Below the pieces are notes generated by a model. It was given only the letters and a program-made list of their open reading frames with translations, was not told the DNA's origin and ran no database searches. A stretch of 64,000 nucleotides of DNA from JAHJDS01 sp964569795 (lineage in GTDB: Bacteria; Desulfobacterota; Desulfarculia; Desulfarculales; JAHJDS01): NCBI GenBank assembly GCA_964569795.1, contig CAZMVB010000016.1:30114-94113 (forward strand). Reading direction: 5' to 3'. This document shows positions 52,880-61,613 of this stretch, piece by piece (the stretch's first letter is position 1; every line of letters starts with the position of its first letter). The translations under genes were made by a program, and so were the position numbers.

Positions 52880-53044
52880 TCAAGAAGCGGTCGAGCACTT
52901 CTTGGCGTTGTTCAGGGCGATCTTCTTCAGATCCTTTTCCAGGTGGCAGCGCTTGTACTTCTTGCCCGAGCCGCACCAACAGGGGTCATTGCGGCCCAGA
53001 TCATGATTGGGTTTGGGGCCGCCCATCTTATCCAAGAATCCCAT
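52880..53044 (-). CDS. Small SEC-C motif zinc-binding protein
   Basis: The 54-residue protein contains GRNDPCWCGSGKKYKRCHLE, the SEC-C zinc motif (CxC...CH) found at the C-terminus of SecA and in many small proteins. Outside it there is only a short N-terminal extension and a Lys-rich tail. It may bind the ribosome or SecB-like partners, but the function of free-standing forms is unknown. Start at 53044 with GGAG eight bases upstream; the frame opens earlier, but the extra residues are not typical. Confidence 0.85.
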   Translation of the reverse strand: MGFLDKMGGPKPNHDLGRNDPCWCGSGKKYKRCHLEKDLKKIALNNAKKCSTAS

Positions 53045-53194
53045 GGACCGAACTCCAGGCCGGCCCCGGGGGGGGTCGGCGATAATCGTTGTCAATAACA
53101 TAAGGGCCATATTCCCGCCGGCAAGGGCCGAACAAAACTTTTTGGGGTTGTTCGGGCCGGCCGGGTGGTGATAAGATCATCCCCCGTGGCCCGG

Positions 53195-53270
53195 GCGGGA
53201 GTAGCTCAATTGGTAGAGCATCAGCCTTCCAAGCTGAATGTCGCGGGTTCGATCCCCGTCTCCCGCTCCA
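53195..53270 (+). tRNA. tRNA-Gly (anticodon TCC), CCA encoded
   Basis: Acceptor stem GCGGGAG/CTCCCGC, D arm GCTCAATTGGTAGAGC, anticodon stem TCAGC/GCTGA with loop CTTCCAA (anticodon TCC), T arm GCGGGTTCGATCCCCGT, discriminator T and an encoded CCA. A membrane protein gene starts 15 bases later and may be on the same transcript. Confidence 0.96.
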
Positions 53271-53284
53271 CATAAGGAGTTAGC

Positions 53285-53686
53285 ATGGACACGTCCAATC
53301 TGCTGGCCAAAATCATCGGTCCCTATTTTGTCGTCATCGGGGCCGGCATCCTGACCAATCGCCGACTCTGGTCCCAGATCATCGAGGATTTCTTCAGCCA
53401 CCCGGCCCTGCGGATGCTGGGCGGGGGCGTCAAACTGGCCATCGGTCTGCTGGTGGTCGCCTTCCACAACGAATGGTACCTTCACTGGGGCTTGATCCTG
53501 ACCATCCTGGGGTGGCTGATGGTGCTCCTGGGGGCGATGGTCATCATCTCACCCGGGATCATGGCCTCCCTGGCCGGGGCCTACAAACGCCACACCACCC
53601 TGGTCATCATCCACGCCTGCGTGGTCCTGGCCCTGGGCGTGCTCCTGACCCTCATCGGGTTCTGGCCTCACTCCACCGCACTCTGA
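53285..53686 (+). CDS. Small integral membrane protein with four helices
   Basis: The 133-residue protein has hydrophobic helices near residues 8-25, 45-62, 67-92 and 102-128, with little polar sequence between them. The start MDTSNLLAKIIGPYFVVIGA and the conserved-looking TNRRLW resemble a small family of uncharacterised bacterial membrane proteins. AAGGAG lies six bases before ATG 53285. It directly follows tRNA-Gly and precedes the SGNH hydrolase gene on the same strand. The function is unknown. Confidence 0.82.
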   Translation: MDTSNLLAKIIGPYFVVIGAGILTNRRLWSQIIEDFFSHPALRMLGGGVKLAIGLLVVAFHNEWYLHWGLILTILGWLMVLLGAMVIISPGIMASLAGAYKRHTTLVIIHACVVLALGVLLTLIGFWPHSTAL

Positions 53687-53756
53687 CGACGTTTGCCAGC
53701 GGCCAATCGTTGACTACTCCCCATTCCAGACGGCAGGCGTGTTCGATGAGGCGCGG

Positions 53757-55118
53757 ATGAGGCGCATCGGTCGCCGGATCAGGCAGGCCCTGGTGGTGGT
53801 GGTCATCACCGGCCTGGCCTATTTCGTGATCAGCTGGGGACTCCACTTCTACTGGTACTATCAGTGGGAGAAATACTATGTCCGGGGCCCGCTGTCCTTC
53901 CAGACCGTCCTGAAACTGGCCCGGGAGGCCACGAACCTGAGCAAGCTGTCCAACTTCGCCCCGTTGACCCAGTATCAGAAGTATCGATACAACCACTGGA
54001 TCAAGCGGTGGAACGAACTGAGGGGCCCCAATGAGCTGGGCGTGGGCGAGGAGATAGGCTGGCCCCTCCACAAGATCTACGTCCACATCCTGCCCGCGGC
54101 CTACCTGTCCGCCTTCCGGGCCCTGAAGATCAAGGGCAAGGTCTATCGGCCGGACTTGGCCCGGATCGAGGGTCAGGATCACGCCTTCATGCTCCTGCCC
54201 GGGGCCCGGGCCAAGTTCTTCGAGTCTGTATTAAGAATAAATTCAGACGGTTATCGCGGACCGCCCCTTGACAAGCCCAAAAGACGGTTCCGGATCCTGT
54301 GCGTCGGCGGGTCCACCACCTGGGGGGCGACCACGGCCCGGGGCGATAAACCCTGGCCCCGGATCCTCCAGGGTCTGCTCGGCCCGAAAAAATTCGAGGT
54401 CATCAACGCCGGCGTGCCCGGGCACTCCATCATCTTTAACGAGCACTTGCTCGCCAGGCACCTGGCCCTGAAACCGGATTTGATAATTCTGTACCATGGG
54501 TTCAATGACTTCTACTTCATCGTCCGGAACTACACCCGGGCCAGGCGCAAGGTCACGGCCGTGGAGTATTATTATCGGCAATATCTGCGCCGGGCCGCCG
54601 CGGCCGGGGTGCCGGTGGTCCTGGTCTCGTTCCCGCTGGCCTTTGACCGGAACTCGCCCGCCAAGATCAAGGACCTTTACGGACCCTGGCTGGGCAAGTG
54701 GTTCTGGATGACCCTGGGCGAACGGCTGGCCCAGAGGTGCCGGATATATCAGGAGAGGTGCCTGGCCCGGGGGGGCGACCGGCGCCGTTGCGCCTGTTCG
54801 CTGGACCTGGGCCAAGAATTGGGGTGGCCCCTGAGGCGGGTTTATCAGACCGCCCTCGAGGCCAAGTCGCCCATAACCCTGGCCGAATTCGTGGGTGTCA
54901 TCCGGACCCACAACCTGATCACCCGCCGGCTGGCCCGGGAATTCGGACTGATCTACGTGGACGCGGCCCGGGTCATGTTCGGTCGGTACCGATGGTTCAT
55001 CGATTTCTGCCACTACACCCAGGAGGGGCGCCGGATCCTGGCCCGGCTGATCTATCAGCGCATCAGACCCCTGATCAGGCGACTGGCCCGAAAAACGCCT
55101 GGACGCGGCCGACCATGA
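53757..55118 (+). CDS. Membrane-anchored SGNH/GDSL-type hydrolase
   Basis: The 453-residue protein has one N-terminal membrane helix (about 12-32) and a large extracytoplasmic region. The SGNH core starts with ILCVGGSTTWGATTARGDKP (nucleophile Ser), followed by VINAGVPGHS, YHGFNDFYF (Asn of block III is preserved) and the catalytic pair in FIDFCHYTQEG. It probably removes or transfers acyl groups on surface polysaccharide or lipid. ATG 53757 has GAGG five bases upstream; GTG 53739 is an alternative. The stop overlaps the rimO start by four bases. Confidence 0.9.
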   Translation: MRRIGRRIRQALVVVVITGLAYFVISWGLHFYWYYQWEKYYVRGPLSFQTVLKLAREATNLSKLSNFAPLTQYQKYRYNHWIKRWNELRGPNELGVGEEIGWPLHKIYVHILPAAYLSAFRALKIKGKVYRPDLARIEGQDHAFMLLPGARAKFFESVLRINSDGYRGPPLDKPKRRFRILCVGGSTTWGATTARGDKPWPRILQGLLGPKKFEVINAGVPGHSIIFNEHLLARHLALKPDLIILYHGFNDFYFIVRNYTRARRKVTAVEYYYRQYLRRAAAAGVPVVLVSFPLAFDRNSPAKIKDLYGPWLGKWFWMTLGERLAQRCRIYQERCLARGGDRRRCACSLDLGQELGWPLRRVYQTALEAKSPITLAEFVGVIRTHNLITRRLAREFGLIYVDAARVMFGRYRWFIDFCHYTQEGRRILARLIYQRIRPLIRRLARKTPGRGRP

Positions 55119-56464
55119 AGCCGCCGGGCCGGGTGCTGATGATCAGTCTGGGCTGCGCCAAGAACTTGGTGGACGCCGAGCAGGTCCTGGGGGGCCTGGT
55201 CGAGTCGGGCTGGCGGGTGGTGGACCGGGACGACGAGGCCGATCTGATCGTGGTCAACACCTGCGGCTTCATCCAGCCGGCGGTCGAGGAGGCCATCGAG
55301 ACCATCCTGGCCGCCGCGGCCGCCAAGACCGAGCGGCCGGTCCGGCTGATCGTCATGGGCTGCCTGGTCCAGCGCTACGGCCGCAAGCTGCCCCGGCTCA
55401 TCCCCGAGGTCGATCACTGGCTCGGTCCCGGCGAGTTACCTAGGCTCCTCGAACTGGCCAGCGGCCAGGCAGGGGAGGGGGACGAGCCCGGCCCGAAAAT
55501 CCAGCTGGGCCGGCCGACCTTTCTGAGACAGGCCATTGATCCGCGGACCCTGACCACGGGCCCGGGATGGGCCTATCTCAAGGTGGCCGAGGGCTGCTCC
55601 CACGGCTGCACCTTCTGCCTGATCCCCAAGCTGCGGGGACCCTTCCGCTCCCGGACCGTGGCCGACGTCACGGCCGAGGCCGACTCTTTGGTGGCGGGCG
55701 GGGTCCGCGAACTGGTCCTGGTGGCCCAGGACACCTCCCGGTTCGGGCTCGATCGGGGAGAAAATCTGCCTCAACTGATCCAGGCCCTGGACCGCATCCC
55801 GGAGTTGACCTGGGTCCGGCTGCTTTATCTGCACCCGGACGAGGTCCAGGACGGCCTGATCCAGGCCATCGCCGATTCCCGACGGGTGGTCCCCTACTTT
55901 GATCTGCCCATCCAGCACGCCTCGCCCGGAATTCTGAAGGCCATGGGACGGCAGCGGGGCCCGGCCGAGATCTCCGGGCTGATCCAATCCATCCGGCAAC
56001 GGATTCCCGAGGCCGTGGTCCGGACCACGGTCATGGTCGGCTTTCCGGGCGAGACCGAGGATGACTTCGAGCGGCTGCTGGACTTCATCCGGCGCGAAAG
56101 ATTCGATCACCTGGGCTGCTTCACCTACAGCCCCGAGGCCGGGACCCGGTCCGCCCGGCTCGAGGGCGAGTGCGATCCGGCCGAGGCCCAGGCCCGCCGG
56201 GACGAGGTCATGGCCCTCCAGGCCGAGATCTCCGGGCAAAAACTGCGTCAATGGGAGGGCCGCCTGGTCGAGGTCCTGGTCGAGGGGGCCCATCCCGAGT
56301 CAGACCTGCTGCTGGCCGGCCGGACCTGGTTTCTGGCCCCCGAGGTGGACGGCCAGGTGATCATCATTGACGGCCCGGCCCGGGCCGGGCAAATGGTCCA
56401 GGTCCAGGTCACCCGGGCCCATGACTTCGATCTGGAAGGGGTCGTGGTCCCGGGTAAGATCTGA
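55115..56464 (+). CDS. rimO: Ribosomal protein S12 methylthiotransferase
   Basis: The 449-residue radical-SAM enzyme adds a methylthio group to an Asp of ribosomal protein S12. It has the N-terminal MTTase domain with Cys in ISLGCAKNLVDAE, NTCGFI and MGCLVQRY, the radical-SAM CSHGCTFC motif, IPKLRGPFRSR, and a C-terminal TRAM domain. The sequence LGCAKNLVD is specific to RimO rather than MiaB. ATG 55115 overlaps the SGNH stop (ATGA). It is followed by the polyprenyl synthase gene with its own promoter. Confidence 0.96.
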   Translation: MKPPGRVLMISLGCAKNLVDAEQVLGGLVESGWRVVDRDDEADLIVVNTCGFIQPAVEEAIETILAAAAAKTERPVRLIVMGCLVQRYGRKLPRLIPEVDHWLGPGELPRLLELASGQAGEGDEPGPKIQLGRPTFLRQAIDPRTLTTGPGWAYLKVAEGCSHGCTFCLIPKLRGPFRSRTVADVTAEADSLVAGGVRELVLVAQDTSRFGLDRGENLPQLIQALDRIPELTWVRLLYLHPDEVQDGLIQAIADSRRVVPYFDLPIQHASPGILKAMGRQRGPAEISGLIQSIRQRIPEAVVRTTVMVGFPGETEDDFERLLDFIRRERFDHLGCFTYSPEAGTRSARLEGECDPAEAQARRDEVMALQAEISGQKLRQWEGRLVEVLVEGAHPESDLLLAGRTWFLAPEVDGQVIIIDGPARAGQMVQVQVTRAHDFDLEGVVVPGKI

Positions 56465-56474
56465 TAGTAAATTT

Positions 56475-56503
56475 TTGACAAGCGGGGTTTTCGCGGATAA
56501 ATT
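56475..56503 (+). promoter_or_regulatory. Sigma-70-type promoter of the polyprenyl synthase gene
   Basis: TTGACA at 56475-56480 and TAAATT at 56498-56503 are separated by 17 bases in an AT-rich gap after rimO. Transcription would start about 23 bases before GTG 56533. Confidence 0.72.
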
Positions 56504-56532
56504 AGTTTTTCGATTCAATCGGGGAGACAAGG

Positions 56533-57510
56533 GTGACCAATGTCACGACTAAAACCATGCTCGAGGCCCTGAACCGGGACGCCGAGCGGGTCAACGCGGC
56601 CCTGGGCGATTACCTGGACTCGGACGTCCAGCTCATCGGCGAGGTGGGGCGGCACCTGCTGCTGGCCGGAGGCAAGCGGTTGCGGCCGATCTTGTTCCTG
56701 TGGTGCTCGGCCATGTGCGGCCAGGAAGGGCCCCTGGGGACATCGGTCATCTTCGAGTATCTGCACGCGGCCACGCTCCTCCACGACGACGTGATCGACA
56801 ACGCCGGCACCCGGCGGGGCAGGCCCGCGGCCAACGTGGTCTGGGACAACCCGGCCGTGGTCCTGGTCGGGGATTTCCTGCTGGCCAAGTCCTTCTGGCT
56901 GGCGGTCCAGTCCGATGAGATGCGCCTGCTGGACGTGCTCTCGGCCACGACCCAGACCATGGCCGAGGGCCAGGTCCTCGAGCTGGTCTATACCGGCCGG
57001 CTGGACCTGACCGAGGACCAGTACCTCCAGGTCATCGTGGCCAAGACGGCCGTGCTCATCCAGGCCGCCTGCGTCATCGGCGGGATCATCGGCCGGGCCT
57101 CGGCCGAGCAGGAGCAGGCCCTCAAGACCTACGGCCTGGAGACCGGGATCGCCTTTCAGATGGTGGATGACGCCCTGGACTACTCGGGCACGACCGTTGA
57201 GATGGGCAAACCCGTGGGCAATGACTTCAAGGAGGGCAAGATCACCTTGCCCCTGATCCACGCCCTGGCCCAGGCCACCCCCGGCGAGCTCGAATGGGTC
57301 GAAAAGGCGTCCCAGAACCCCGATTTCGGCCAAAATGACTTTGACCGCCTGCAAAAAATAGTCAGTAAATACCACGGCGTGGAGCATACCCTGGAGGTAG
57401 CCGCCGACCACAGCCGCCGGGCCCAGGAGGCCCTCGAATCCTTCCCGGACGGTCCTGACCGGCAGAACCTGCAGGCCCTGGCCGAGTACGTGGTCACCCG
57501 TCGTAAATAA
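56533..57510 (+). CDS. ispB: All-trans polyprenyl diphosphate synthase (IspB-like)
   Basis: The 325-residue enzyme elongates farnesyl diphosphate with isopentenyl diphosphate for quinone side chains. It has GGKRLRPILFLW, the first Asp-rich motif LLHDDVIDN, GDFLLAKSF, the FQMVDDALDY second Asp-rich motif, and KPVGNDFKEGKITLPLI. Bulk around the first motif fits a long-chain product, but the exact length cannot be read. Start GTG 56533 with GGGGAGACAAGG upstream. It converges with the rsmG-mnmE pair. Confidence 0.92.
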   Translation: MTNVTTKTMLEALNRDAERVNAALGDYLDSDVQLIGEVGRHLLLAGGKRLRPILFLWCSAMCGQEGPLGTSVIFEYLHAATLLHDDVIDNAGTRRGRPAANVVWDNPAVVLVGDFLLAKSFWLAVQSDEMRLLDVLSATTQTMAEGQVLELVYTGRLDLTEDQYLQVIVAKTAVLIQAACVIGGIIGRASAEQEQALKTYGLETGIAFQMVDDALDYSGTTVEMGKPVGNDFKEGKITLPLIHALAQATPGELEWVEKASQNPDFGQNDFDRLQKIVSKYHGVEHTLEVAADHSRRAQEALESFPDGPDRQNLQALAEYVVTRRK

Positions 57511-57552
57511 TTTTAATAACGATACGGCATCGACTCAAGGCAGGACGACAAT

Positions 57553-58203
57553 TCAAGCGAATTCCTGAGAAATCTGGTTGCGCTGGTAGATAATCAACCT
57601 ACTAATACGTTCCGTCCCCGGCACCTGCTTATCCTCGGTCCGGGGCGGATCGGCCTCACTTAAACTGGGCGGCGCTTGCTTGTCCGATACCATCAGCACC
57701 AGCCGTCCGCCCGGCCCGACCCAGGGCCAGGCCACTTTACAAAAAACATCGGGCGCGGCCACGGCCCGGCCGCAGACCAGATCAAAGCCGCCACCCGGGG
57801 GCGGGGGGGAGTCGGGCAGGCGGGTGTTGATCACCCGGACGTGCTCCAGGCCGAGGCGTCTGACCAGGTGGTCCAGAAACGAGGCCCGGCGCCGGCGGGC
57901 CTCGATCAGGGTGTAATGGGCCGCAGGCTTGACCAGGGCCAGGACCAGACCCGGAAAGCCGGCCCCTGACCCCACGTCCAGGACCCGGTTTTTTGGCCGG
58001 ATCAGATCGTGGAGGAGCATGGAGTCCAGAAAATGATCGGTCACTATTTGGGCCGGATCAGTGAGGGCCGTCAGGTTGACTGTCTGGTTCCATAACAGAA
58101 GCTCGTCCAGATATTTTGCGAATTGATCCAATTGGGCCGGGGACAGGGACAGGCCCAGGGAGCGGGCGCCGCTGGAGAGGATTTTTTTCAGGGCGGGAGT
58201 CAT
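57553..58203 (-). CDS. rsmG: 16S rRNA (guanine527-N7)-methyltransferase
   Basis: The 216-residue SAM-dependent enzyme has FAKYLDELLLWNQTVNLTAL, HFLDSMLLHDLI, VLDVGSGAGFPGLVLALVKP and FDLVCGRAVAAP, the usual RsmG/GidB pattern. ATG 58203 overlaps the mnmE stop by four bases, so it is the second gene of the mnmE-rsmG unit. This pair is commonly near the replication origin, and parS sites at 59569-59631 support that here. ParA/ParB genes do not follow, unlike in many bacteria. Confidence 0.95.
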   Translation of the reverse strand: MTPALKKILSSGARSLGLSLSPAQLDQFAKYLDELLLWNQTVNLTALTDPAQIVTDHFLDSMLLHDLIRPKNRVLDVGSGAGFPGLVLALVKPAAHYTLIEARRRRASFLDHLVRRLGLEHVRVINTRLPDSPPPPGGGFDLVCGRAVAAPDVFCKVAWPWVGPGGRLVLMVSDKQAPPSLSEADPPRTEDKQVPGTERISRLIIYQRNQISQEFA

Positions 58204-59585
58204 TTACCGATGCAGAACGTGGAGAAGATGCGGTCCAGGACCTCGTCGGAGACTGTCTTGCCAGTGATTTCATCCAGGTGATACAGGGCCTCCCGGAGAT
58301 CCACGGCCGCCAATTCCGGTGAAATTTTTCGTAAAATTCCATCATGAGCGGCCGCGACGGCCTGGCGGGCCGCGGACAAGGCCAGTTGCTGCCTCAGGTT
58401 GGGGGCCACTGACGACAAATCCGGGCCGCCTTGGATCAGGGTCGCCACGATCCGTTGCCGCAAGGCGGTAAGGCCGTCGCCGGTCAGGGCCGAGATGGCT
58501 GACCAGTCCGCGTCCGGGAAGAGGGGGGTCGGATCGAACCCGGTATGGCGGGGCAGGTCGATCTTGTTGACCACCGGGATGACCGGGACCTCGGCCAGAA
58601 AGGACCGGGCCTCGCGGTCCTGTTCGATCAGGGGCGTCGAGCCGTCGGTCAGGAACAGGACCAGGTCGGCCTGGGCCGCCCGGGAGGTGGCCCGGGTCAC
58701 GCCCTGGGACTCGATGGGATCGTCCGCCTGGCGCCAGCCGGCCCCATCCACCAGACGGACCGGGAGCCCGTCCAGGTCGAGCCACTCCTCGATCAGGTCC
58801 CGGGTGGTGCCCGGAATCTCGGTGACAATGGCCCGGTCCTGATCCAGGAGGGTGTTGAGCAGGCTGGATTTGCCCACGTTGGGCCGGCCGGCCAGGACGA
58901 CCACGGCCCCTTCCTGCATCAAATGACCCGTCAGGCCGCCGGCCAGTATTTTATCCAGGGGATCGATCACCGCGGTCTTGACGATTTGAGATATTTCTTC
59001 CAGAGACATGAGGCCCAGGTCGTCCTCCGGGAAGTCAATATCCGCCTCAACCCGGGCCAGGACATCGACCAGGTTTTTCGTAACGTCCGCGACCCGCTCG
59101 CCCAGCCGGCCGGCCAGGCGCCGTCGGGCCAGCTTGAGGGCCTGTCCGGTCTTGGCCTGGACGATTTCCGCTACGGCCTCGGCCTGGGAGAGGTCCAGCT
59201 TGCCTCCCATGAAGGCCCGCCAGGTGAACTCGCCGGGCTCGGCCAGCCGGGCCCCGGCGGCGATGATTTTTTCGAGAATCTTCGCCAGGACGACCGGTCC
59301 GCCGTGGGCCTGGATCTCGGCCATGTCCTGCCCGGTATATGTTTTCGGCCCGGGCATGAAGGCGGCCAGGACCTGATCCAGCCGAGCGTCGCTTGGATCA
59401 ATGAACCAACCCAGCGTGAGCCGCCGGGGATGGCTCGCCGCCTCGGCCCCCTTGTCAAAAAATTTTTGGAGGAGACTTCCTGCCTGGGGTCCGGAGACGC
59501 GGACGATCCCGATGGCCCCCTGGCCCGGCGGGGTGGAGACGGCGGCGATGGTATCCTGGTCGGCCCAGTGTTTCACGTGGAACAT
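58200..59585 (-). CDS. mnmE: tRNA modification GTPase MnmE
   Basis: The 461-residue protein acts with MnmG to modify uridine 34 of tRNA. The N-terminal domain has IAAVSTPPGQGAIGIVRVSG (folate site), the GTPase domain has GRPNVGKSSLLN, EIPGTTRD, DGAG and NKID, and the C-terminus ends CIGK, which carries the catalytic Cys. The ATG at 59585 and following codons (MFHVKH) are written by a parS site, TGTTCCACGTGAAACA. There is no obvious Shine-Dalgarno because that site takes the space. It is co-transcribed with rsmG. Confidence 0.96.
   Translation of the reverse strand: MFHVKHWADQDTIAAVSTPPGQGAIGIVRVSGPQAGSLLQKFFDKGAEAASHPRRLTLGWFIDPSDARLDQVLAAFMPGPKTYTGQDMAEIQAHGGPVVLAKILEKIIAAGARLAEPGEFTWRAFMGGKLDLSQAEAVAEIVQAKTGQALKLARRRLAGRLGERVADVTKNLVDVLARVEADIDFPEDDLGLMSLEEISQIVKTAVIDPLDKILAGGLTGHLMQEGAVVVLAGRPNVGKSSLLNTLLDQDRAIVTEIPGTTRDLIEEWLDLDGLPVRLVDGAGWRQADDPIESQGVTRATSRAAQADLVLFLTDGSTPLIEQDREARSFLAEVPVIPVVNKIDLPRHTGFDPTPLFPDADWSAISALTGDGLTALRQRIVATLIQGGPDLSSVAPNLRQQLALSAARQAVAAAHDGILRKISPELAAVDLREALYHLDEITGKTVSDEVLDRIFSTFCIGK
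59569..59584 (-). promoter_or_regulatory. parS centromere-like ParB-binding site overlapping the mnmE start
   Basis: The minus strand reads TGTTCCACGTGAAACA, identical to the canonical parS 16-mer. It begins at the second base of the mnmE start codon and encodes the FHVK residues. Confidence 0.93.
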
Positions 59586-59615
59586 TCTCTTCAGATGGGG
59601 GGTCGCCCCGGGCGG

Positions 59616-59631
59616 TGTTTCACGTGGAACA
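59616..59631 (-). promoter_or_regulatory. Second parS site upstream of mnmE
   Basis: An exact second copy of TGTTCCACGTGAAACA lies 47 bases upstream of the first and in the same orientation, between mnmE and suhB. Confidence 0.93.
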
Positions 59632-59684
59632 CCCCTTGAGGGGCGAACTCCGGATTCATTTATAAAATACGCTTCTCGTCCCGG

Positions 59685-59713
59685 TTGATATCCGGGTCCA
59701 GGCCACCTATACT
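59685..59713 (+). promoter_or_regulatory. Sigma-70-type promoter of suhB
   Basis: TTGATA at 59685-59690 and TATACT at 59708-59713 are separated by 17 bases. Transcription would start about 24 bases before ATG 59744. Confidence 0.78.
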
Positions 59714-59743
59714 AACGTATAAACGATCGCAAGCCGAGACAAA

Positions 59744-60553
59744 ATGCAAAACTTTCTCCAGGAAGCCATGACCGCCGCCCGACTGGCCGGCCAGATCATC
59801 CTCGATCACCTTCACAACCACACCCTGGGCCGGGTCGATAACAAGGGGGCGGCCGACTTCGTGACCCAGGTGGATCGGCAGGCCGAAACGGCGATCATCA
59901 GGCACCTGTCCCAGAAATTCCCGGATCACCACTTCCTGGCCGAGGAGTCTGCCCGGGACAAGCCCGGCCGCTACCGGTGGATCGTCGATCCCCTGGACGG
60001 GACGACCAATTTCATGCACGGCTACCCCATGTTTTGCGTGTCCATCGCCCTGGAAAAGGACGGGCGCATTGCCCTGGGCCTGGTCCTCGATCCCCTCCGG
60101 GACGAGATGTTCACCGCCCAGGCCGGCGGCGGGGCCTGGCTCAATGACCAGCCCATCCGGGTCTCGGACGTGACCGATCCCCTGCGGGCCCTGGTGGCGA
60201 CCGGGTTTCCGTTCCGCCACCGGGAAAAGCTGGACCTGTACCTGGCCGGGTTCAAGGACGTTTTTCTGCGGGTGGGCGGCCTGCGCCGGGCCGGTTCGGC
60301 CGCCCTGGACCTGGTCCACGTGGCCTGCGGCCGGCTGGACGGCTTTTTCGAGCTGGGCCTGTCGCCCTGGGACGTGGCCGCCGGCGCCCTGATCATCACC
60401 GAGGCCGGCGGCAAGATGACCGACGTCTCGGGCAACCCCCAAAAAATCCTTTCGGGCAACGTGGTCGGCGGCAACCCGGCCATTCATCAGGTCTTGCTCG
60501 AGTCCCTGGTCCCGGCCTGGCCCCAAGACCAGCTCCCGCTCACCGGTTTCTGA
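59744..60553 (+). CDS. suhB: Inositol-1-monophosphatase family protein
   Basis: The 269-residue Mg-dependent phosphatase has FVTQVDRQAET, FLAEESARD, WIVDPLDGTTNFMHGYPMF (metal motif DPLDGTT), and LSPWDVAAGALIITEAGG. The family hydrolyses myo-inositol 1-phosphate and related sugar phosphates; SuhB-type proteins can also act in rRNA transcription antitermination, but no such link is visible here. The ribosome binding site before ATG 59744 is weak. It diverges from mnmE. Confidence 0.94.
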   Translation: MQNFLQEAMTAARLAGQIILDHLHNHTLGRVDNKGAADFVTQVDRQAETAIIRHLSQKFPDHHFLAEESARDKPGRYRWIVDPLDGTTNFMHGYPMFCVSIALEKDGRIALGLVLDPLRDEMFTAQAGGGAWLNDQPIRVSDVTDPLRALVATGFPFRHREKLDLYLAGFKDVFLRVGGLRRAGSAALDLVHVACGRLDGFFELGLSPWDVAAGALIITEAGGKMTDVSGNPQKILSGNVVGGNPAIHQVLLESLVPAWPQDQLPLTGF

Positions 60554-60654
60554 CCCCAAATAGGCCCCCCCAACTCTCCGGTTTTAAAAAGCGGGAACCC
60601 CCCGCCCGGCCTCGCGGTCCAACTGACAGAGATCAATTCAATGGGGGGCATGAG

Positions 60655-60990
60655 ATGACCGGCCGGTTTTCAAGGACTCTCCTGGCGGCGCTGGTACTGG
60701 CCTTGATCTGCCTGATGGGTCAGGCCCCGGTACCTGCTATGGCCGGGAACGTTACAATCAAGAGAGATCAGACCAATGTTCAGCCGACTTGGCCCGCGGC
60801 CTGCCGGCTGGCCCTGAAGTATTGCCGGATCGTCCGGACCTGCCGCGAGGAACAGGTCTCTGACTGCTCCCAGCATGGCGTCTGCAAGCTGCTCTACCGG
60901 CTCAAGCGCGTCTGTCACTGCCGCCTGATGTGCCGCTGGCCCGGCCGTCCAAGCTGCACCATCCACGCTGAATGTCCGCCCGAAGTCTGA
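60655..60990 (+). CDS. Small exported Cys-rich protein
   Basis: The 111-residue product has a Sec signal peptide ending PAMA. The mature 81 residues carry ten cysteines (50, 57, 63, 71, 77, 87, 89, 93, 101, 107), with CRLALKYCRIVRTC and VCHCRLMC as the densest parts, and a basic charge. Five disulfides would make a compact knot-like fold; a metal site is also possible. I recognise no family. GGGGGG is just upstream of ATG 60655. A second exported Cys-rich protein is encoded at 34078, without evident similarity. Confidence 0.72.
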   Translation: MTGRFSRTLLAALVLALICLMGQAPVPAMAGNVTIKRDQTNVQPTWPAACRLALKYCRIVRTCREEQVSDCSQHGVCKLLYRLKRVCHCRLMCRWPGRPSCTIHAECPPEV

Positions 60991-61065
60991 ATTCAGGGCC
61001 GATAGCCTACCGTTCTTCGTGCGGCTGCCTTTAAGAACGACTCAAATTCTGTCATAATATCGTCC

Positions 61066-61485
61066 ATGGCCCCCTTTCGCCTCATTGACCACACCGCTAA
61101 CCTGGGGCTGGAGATCACCGCCCCCAGCCGGGAGGAACTGTACGCCGAGGCGGGCCGGGCCCTGATGGCCGTCCTCTTCGAGGAAAACGCCCCCCAACAG
61201 GCCGAACAGACCCAGGCCTTGATTGTCAGCGGTTCAGACCCGGTGGACCTGCTTATCAATTTCCTGGGTGAACTGCTCTACCTGGCCCTGTTCAAGACCC
61301 TGGCCATGGTGGACGTGGAAATTTTGAAACTCACGGACACCAAAATGTCGGCCAACATCCATTTGTCCGGGCTGAACTTCGACCAGACGCCGCCGCAAGT
61401 CGAGATCAAGGCCGCGACCTATCACCAGGCCGTGGTCGAGCCGACCCTTAGAGGGTGGCGGGCCCGGGTCATCTTTGACGTCTGA
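61066..61485 (+). CDS. Archease, activator of RtcB
   Basis: The 139-residue protein has the archease fold pattern: FRLIDHTANLGLEITAPSRE near the N-terminus (His and Asp at the metal site), DLLINFLGELLYLALFKTLA in the middle and AATYHQAVVEPT near the end. Archease helps RtcB form its GMP adduct, letting it act repeatedly and with other nucleotides. The rtcB gene follows by 128 bases. ATG 61066 has no Shine-Dalgarno, and a CATAAT box ends eight bases earlier, so the message may be leaderless. Confidence 0.92.
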   Translation: MAPFRLIDHTANLGLEITAPSREELYAEAGRALMAVLFEENAPQQAEQTQALIVSGSDPVDLLINFLGELLYLALFKTLAMVDVEILKLTDTKMSANIHLSGLNFDQTPPQVEIKAATYHQAVVEPTLRGWRARVIFDV

Positions 61486-61578
61486 ACAGGGGAAACATTC
61501 AACGCAGACCACGCCTTGGCTTTTTTCGCATTTATATCAACTTGTTACACCATACGTCCAATTAAGGCCGACTGGCGA

Positions 61579-61607
61579 TTGACCGGACAACTCGGGCCAC
61601 CTAAAAT
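61579..61607 (+). promoter_or_regulatory. Promoter of rtcB, giving a probable leaderless start
   Basis: TTGACC at 61579-61584 and TAAAAT at 61602-61607 are separated by 17 bases. The expected first transcribed base, seven after the -10, is about 61614, the A of the rtcB ATG. Confidence 0.68.
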
Positions 61608-61613
61608 ATAATT

